Positions 60,256-64,000 of a DNA stretch of 64,000 bases are shown here, piece by piece. Position numbers and translations under genes: made by a program. Where the stretch lies: assembly GCF_046097065.1 (NCBI RefSeq), contig NZ_CP175563.1, positions 930,001 through 994,000 of the forward strand, in the 5' to 3' direction. Below the pieces are notes generated by a model. It was not told where the DNA came from and did no database searches. It saw only the letters and a program-made list of their open reading frames with translations. Every line of letters begins with the position of its first letter. Within the stretch, counting starts at the first letter, position 1. This DNA comes from Syntrophus buswellii. Its GTDB lineage: Bacteria; Desulfobacterota; Syntrophia; Syntrophales; Syntrophaceae.

Positions 60256-61760
60256 CAACAAAAATTAAATGAACAATAATCCTCCTGAAGGATCAATTAT
60301 CCAGAAGGAGGACAGCATGATCTTTAACAATTTCAGTGAAACAGAGATTTTTAGCATACCAAAGTTCGCTGTAGAAAAGACTGACGTTGAAGGGTTCATG
60401 GATGAATTGAGAGGATTTCATAGCACCTTTCAGAGTTGCTTTACGCGTAGCGAAACTCGCGAGAATTTCTTTCATTACATGGTTGGACAATTCAGCGAAC
60501 TGGACAGGAAATCGATAGAGCCTATTGCATTGACGGTCGAAGGTGGGACCGTCCGTTCCATGCAGCGGATGATCAGCGATGCCCAATGGGACGAAGACCT
60601 GATCGCGAAGCGTTATCATCAATTGATCGGGGATGATATGGCGCATGGCGATGGCATTTTGATTTTTGATGAGACATCGTTTGTCAAGAAGGGCAATGAT
60701 TCCATCGGTGTTTCCCGTCAATACTGCGGCTCTCTGGGAAAAGTGGAAAACTGCCAGGTCGGAGTTTTTGCAGCCTATGCCTCTCCTCATGGCTATGCCC
60801 TTCTGGACAAGCGATTGTTTATTCCGGAGAAGTGGTTTTCCGAACCTTACAAAGACAGGCGGTCGAAGTGCCGATTGCCCGATAGCGAAACGTTTAAGAC
60901 CAAGGTGGAACTGGCCATCGAGATGCTTGATCATGTCCAGAAGGAGGAACTTCTTCCCTTTCGATACGTGGTTGCCGATACGGCCTATGGTAGAAGCATC
61001 GAGTTTATCGAGGCCATTGAGAAACATCCGGGAAAGACTTACCTTCTTGCGGTGCCCTGTGACACGCTTTGTTGGCTCACCTCTCCCGTTACCCACAAGA
61101 AGGCCTACACTTACAAAGGAGAGCAGCGCTCTCGGACCGTTCTTTCGGAAACTGAAAAAGCCCCGGTGACGGTGGAAGCTTTTGCCCGGAATTTGAACAA
61201 CTACTTCTGGTACAGGAGAATCGTTGCCGAGGGCGCGAAAGGGCCGATTGCTTACGAATTTATGAGGAGAAAGATCTTTCTGCACCGAGATGGCCTGCCC
61301 TGTAAATCCGTGTGGCTGATTGTCAAAAGAACCCTTGGTGCGGAGCCCGTTTATTCTTACTTCATCAGCAATGCTCCCAGAAGCACCCGCCTGCCGGTTT
61401 TTGTCTGGCTCAGCGGCGTTCGATGGGCGATCGAACAATGTTTTGAAGAAGCCAAGTCGGAATTGGGGCTTGATCAGTACGAGGTCAGGAAATTCTCCGG
61501 ATGGCATCATCACATATTGACCTGTATGCTGGCTCACTTTTTTCTCTGGCACCTCAAGATCAGGTTGGGGAAAAAAAGCACCCTCTGTTACGCTATCGCA
61601 GCTTAGGATCTTATTGGAGGTCGTGCTTCCCCTCCGAAAATTTGATGTTGACAGCGCCATTTCTTTAGTGGCCGGAATACAAAGGCGAAATCATCGTGCC
61701 TATTTGTCTCATAGAAAGAAAAAGCAATTCCATTAACTTTCATTTGTCGTTGTAGGGTTA
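60228..61760 (+). mobile_element. IS701-family insertion sequence (about 1.53 kb)
   Basis: The inferred terminal repeats are TAACACTACAACGACA on the left and TGTCGTTGTAGGGTTA on the right (15 of 16 bases complementary). The element contains one frameshifted transposase. The flanks differ (IS1182 sequence left, an unrelated fragment right) and show no target duplication, so a deletion or recombination has occurred at one side. Confidence 0.7.
60317..61736 (+). pseudogene. IS701-family transposase with a frameshift in an A7 run
   Basis: The main frame (60,317-61,606) gives about 430 residues with IFDETSFVKKG, VADTAYGRS and QCFEEAKSELGLDQYE, the IS701 DDE core. At 61,571-61,577 there are seven A residues. 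Leaving out one A continues in a second frame (SQLRILLEVVLPLRKF, then LSHRKKKQFH) to a stop at 61,736, just inside the right end. The disruption may be mutation, sequencing error, or slippage used to make full-length protein. GAAGGAGGACAGC precedes the ATG. Confidence 0.82.
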
Positions 61761-62190
61761 TCGACAGTATCTAATTGTGATATCATTTCTTTCTGAGCGG
61801 CATTGACCTTAGCAGTGGCGGTGGCTGTTTTTCTATCACCATAAAGATAGTCAAGCTGAGACTGTCTATCAGTGTTTAATAATCCAGCCTGTTCCAATTT
61901 TTTCTTTTCCGTTGGTGTTAATTTGGCTTGCGATGTGGTTACCACTGACGATGATCCGCTGCTTGACTTTTTAGCAATGGTTTTTTTACCGTATAAATAA
62001 TCAAGTTGCGCTTGTCGGTCAGAATCCAATAGACCTGCTTGTTCGAGCTTTTTATTTTCGGTCGATGTAAAATCAGCCCCAGTCGGAGTATCGGCCGAAT
62101 AATTAGCGATTTTCTGTATCGCCGCTTCCGGCGTGTCGGTTATTGTAACGCCCGCTTTAATCGCTGTCTGCGGGTCTTTCGTTATCCCGG
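61758..62190 (-). pseudogene. Internal gene fragment trapped between two insertion sequences (phage-like repeats)
   Basis: About 144 codons of open frame encode a protein with two copies of a roughly 30-residue repeat: KKLEQAGLLDSDRQAQLDYL and KKLEQAGLLNTDRQSQLDYL, joined by a Ser/Lys linker. The C-terminal NPTTTNES and stop come from the IS701 end, and the N-terminal start region from the IS21 end, so both ends are lost. Repeats like this remind me of phage structural or peptidoglycan-active proteins, but that is a weak guess. Base composition is less GC-rich than the chromosome around it. Confidence 0.6.
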
Positions 62191-62191
62191 G

Positions 62192-62573
62192 TGGCCACCC
62201 AAAATCCCCCACCTGTGGCCACTTGAAAATCCCCCACCCAGCGGTTGTTTTTAAGACCTGAAAACCAGGTTTTCAAAAGCACCTTCACAAACGGTTGGCA
62301 GAACGTTACAGACTCCCATTTTATATACCTGGGAGGAAGAGAAAGGATGAACGTTTTGCAGCCGGACAAGAAAGCAGCAATAATTACATTACTTACCAAT
62401 GGCATCAGTCAGCGCGAAATCGAGCGCAAAGTGCGCGTGGATCGCAAAACCATCCGTAAATATGCCCGTATGGTGGGAAGCAACAAGCCGATTGGCGAAG
62501 GTAACTCAAAATCCCCCGAAGTGGCCATCGACTCCGGAGAGGGTGTTGATCAAAATCCCCCACCCCGGCCACC
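62192..62573 (+). repeat. IS21 end motif, four copies (two internal to istA)
   Basis: Copies containing AAAATCCCCC with a TGGCCA or CGGCCA partner lie at 62,192-62,213, 62,216-62,238, 62,505-62,528 and 62,549-62,573. The last two are inside istA, have the opposite order of the two halves, and encode its Pro/Ser linker. Confidence 0.7.
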
Positions 62574-63978
62574 GGTTCAGGAGGCGTCAGTATCCGCATC
62601 TGAGTCGTCAGAGGATGAGTATCCCATGTCGGCCCATGCCCGCTCAGCCTGTGATCCTCACCGTTTATGGATTGAGGAACAGGTACGCCTGGGGCGCAAT
62701 GCCGTCTCCATTTATCAGGACCTGGTTGAACGATTTGCCTTCGAGCACAAATACAACAGCGTGAAACGGTTTTGCCGTGGACTGCGCAGAAGAGATCCTG
62801 TCCAGTATGACCGGCTGGAGTTTCCACCTGGCGAGGAGGCGCAGGTGGACTACGGTCTCGGCGCTCTCACACGTAAACCAGGCACAAACACATACCGCCG
62901 TCCCCGATTGTTTGTCATGACGCTGAAGTATTCCCGCCGCTGTTTCCGGAAGGTTGTCTGGACATCAAGTCAGGTGGTATGGGCCAAACTGCATGAAGAG
63001 GCCTTCCGGTATTTTGGCGGGGCTACGCGATATGTGGTTCTTGATAACTTGAAGGAGGGGGTCATAAAGCCCGATCTCTATGAACCGGGGTTAAACCCGG
63101 TTTATGCCTCTGTCTTGGCTCATTACGGCGTTGTGGCGGATCCTGCCCGCGTAGCAGATCCCGATCGCAAGGGCAGTGTTGAAAACGCGATCCAGCACAC
63201 CCAGGACACAGCCCTGAAAGGCCGCCGGTTTGAAAGCATCGAAGAACAAAACCAGTGGCTTATGCACTGGGAAGAACGCTGGGCCTCCGTACGGATTCAC
63301 GGCCGGATGAAACGGCAGGTCCAGGAGATGTTTGAGGAAGAAAAACCGTTTCTCCAGGCTCTTCCATTGAGCAGCTTCTCCTACTTTTCCCAGGAAACCC
63401 GCACGGTTCAGGATGACGGCACCATCCAGGTCCACGACTGCTATTACGCCGCATTGCCCGCCCGGCTGCATACCAAAGTGATGGTGCGCATTTACGACTG
63501 CGAGATTGAAATCATTGATCCTCAAACGCTGACTGTTTTGCGGCGGCATCCAAAAGGCACCCGCAAGGGGATGGTCGTGATTGAGGAAAAAGACCGGATC
63601 TTCAATCCTTCCCGACAGACGTGTTATTTATTGGCTCAGGCCGCGGCGATCGGTCCTATTACGGAAAAACTGTGCAAGCAACTGTTTGAAGGGGAGGGCC
63701 GGCAGGGGCACCGCCGCATGCAGGGCATTGTTGCGCTTGCCCGCAAACATTGTGCTGCTCATATTGAGCAGGCTGCCCGGATGGCCCTTGAACGGGGGCT
63801 TTCTTCCTCCAGAATCATTCGAAAGCTGGTTGAGGATTTAGACAAAGCAACCACCCCGGAGAAGTCTTCCGACGAATTGACCCGGGAGCACAGTCTCATT
63901 CGTTCCCCACAGGACTATGCGCTGTTTTTTGAAACCCACGCAGCCGGCAACGGTCGTCATCCCCGTATACTTCAGTGA
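62347..63978 (+). CDS. istA: IS21-family transposase IstA
   Basis: The 543-residue protein has an N-terminal helix-turn-helix (GISQREIERKVRVDRKTIRKYARM). The rve/DDE core runs EEAQVDYG, VLDNLKEGV and GSVENAIQ, and a C-terminal DNA-binding part follows. A Pro/Ser-rich linker (about residues 55-95) is encoded by DNA that repeats the IS end motif twice. GGGAGGAAGAGAAAGG precedes the ATG. Confidence 0.95.
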   Translation: MNVLQPDKKAAIITLLTNGISQREIERKVRVDRKTIRKYARMVGSNKPIGEGNSKSPEVAIDSGEGVDQNPPPRPPVQEASVSASESSEDEYPMSAHARSACDPHRLWIEEQVRLGRNAVSIYQDLVERFAFEHKYNSVKRFCRGLRRRDPVQYDRLEFPPGEEAQVDYGLGALTRKPGTNTYRRPRLFVMTLKYSRRCFRKVVWTSSQVVWAKLHEEAFRYFGGATRYVVLDNLKEGVIKPDLYEPGLNPVYASVLAHYGVVADPARVADPDRKGSVENAIQHTQDTALKGRRFESIEEQNQWLMHWEERWASVRIHGRMKRQVQEMFEEEKPFLQALPLSSFSYFSQETRTVQDDGTIQVHDCYYAALPARLHTKVMVRIYDCEIEIIDPQTLTVLRRHPKGTRKGMVVIEEKDRIFNPSRQTCYLLAQAAAIGPITEKLCKQLFEGEGRQGHRRMQGIVALARKHCAAHIEQAARMALERGLSSSRIIRKLVEDLDKATTPEKSSDELTREHSLIRSPQDYALFFETHAAGNGRHPRILQ

Positions 63979-63989
63979 AAGGAGGAATC

Positions 63990-64000
63990 ATGAGAACGAT
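63990..64000 (+). CDS. istB: IS21 helper ATPase IstB, first codons only
   Basis: The ATG follows AAAGGAGGAATC, 11 bases after the istA stop, exactly where IstB begins in IS21 elements. Only MRT and part of a codon are inside the window, so the call rests on position. Confidence 0.7.

Larger units (their letters stand above)
62191..64000 (+). mobile_element. IS21-family insertion sequence, left part
   Basis: The left end shows two direct copies of TGGCCAC-(2-3 bases)-AAAATCCCCCACC (62,192-62,213 and 62,216-62,238), the multiple end repeats typical of IS21. istA follows, and istB starts 10 bases before the window edge. The right end is outside. Confidence 0.85.

Noticed and set aside
62110..62212. 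GTG start giving a complete 159-residue protein on the minus strand
   Set aside because: The first nine codons are the IS21 end repeat and the last eight are the IS701 end, so the frame is a chimera around a fragment.
1..64000. CRISPR arrays, rRNA and tRNA genes
   Set aside because: I saw no regularly spaced repeats and no rRNA or tRNA signatures on either strand. A covariance-model scan would be the decisive check.

Overview
The window looks like a chromosomal segment of a strictly anaerobic, GC-rich Gram-negative bacterium, most likely a Syntrophus-like member of the Desulfobacterota. The lineage is inferred from gene content, not proven. The pointers are many CCG-domain and heterodisulfide-reductase-like Fe-S proteins, Mo/W uptake and molybdopterin synthesis, Mrp and MinD-ferredoxin ATPases, NifX-type proteins, and PAS-type sigma54 activators. 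I see no rRNA, tRNA or CRISPR array.

Layout. (1) 1-2,584: TetR-controlled RND-type efflux operon on the minus strand, running off the left edge. (2) 2,828-6,641: exported TIGR03790-like protein, a structured-RNA candidate, prfC and a hotdog thioesterase. (3) 7,011-16,912: two DUF5320-type proteins, moaA, gamma-carbonic anhydrase, a CCG/FAD-oxidase/Fe-S redox set, DUF364, TrmO-like, FmdB-type, radical SAM, and a CDF transporter fused to a NifX domain. (4) 18,086-30,269: Mrp ATPase, Mo/W ABC transporter, PAS sigma54 activator, DsrE-like protein, two NifX-like proteins with a second Mrp, MBL-fold protein, pyruvoyl arginine decarboxylase and two NifU-type scaffolds. (5) 30,339-36,314 (minus): ACR3/BASS carrier, receiver protein, two NifX-like proteins, two MinD-ferredoxin ATPases and a second PAS sigma54 activator. 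(6) 36,565-39,435: ribbon-helix-helix regulator and a ZnuABC-type metal transporter. (7) 39,785-48,896: miscellaneous metabolism and a Wbp-like nucleotide-sugar set. (8) 49,466-54,779: an Hdr C-B-A-(CB) operon resembling the sHdr layout, with an amidohydrolase. (9) 56,899-64,000: nested insertion sequences (IS5, ISL3, IS1182, IS701, IS21) trapping a gene fragment.

The main finding is a multi-operon sigma54 regulon. Five intergenic regions (6.7-6.9, 17.9-18.0, 19.2-19.3, 25.1-25.3 and 34.7-34.8 kb) each pair an inverted repeat close to TTGCA-N4-TGCAA with a -24/-12-like element (TGGYATR-N4-RTGM) placed roughly 85-140 bases downstream. They lie in front of the DUF5320 pair, Mrp, the Mo/W transporter, the NifX/NifX/Mrp operon and the MinD/MinD/NifX/NifX operon. 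Two activators that share an unusual cysteine motif in their PAS domain are encoded in the same stretch. The last two operons match the known anaerobe-specific orange protein (ORP) system of Desulfovibrio. Here the regulon appears to extend to Mo/W supply and further proteins.

Other notable items are a perfect 53-bp palindrome carrying that promoter in both directions, domain fusions (CDF-NifX, NifU-DUF3343, WbpB-WbpD), an Mrp lacking its CxxC, and an amidohydrolase lacking its HxH motif.
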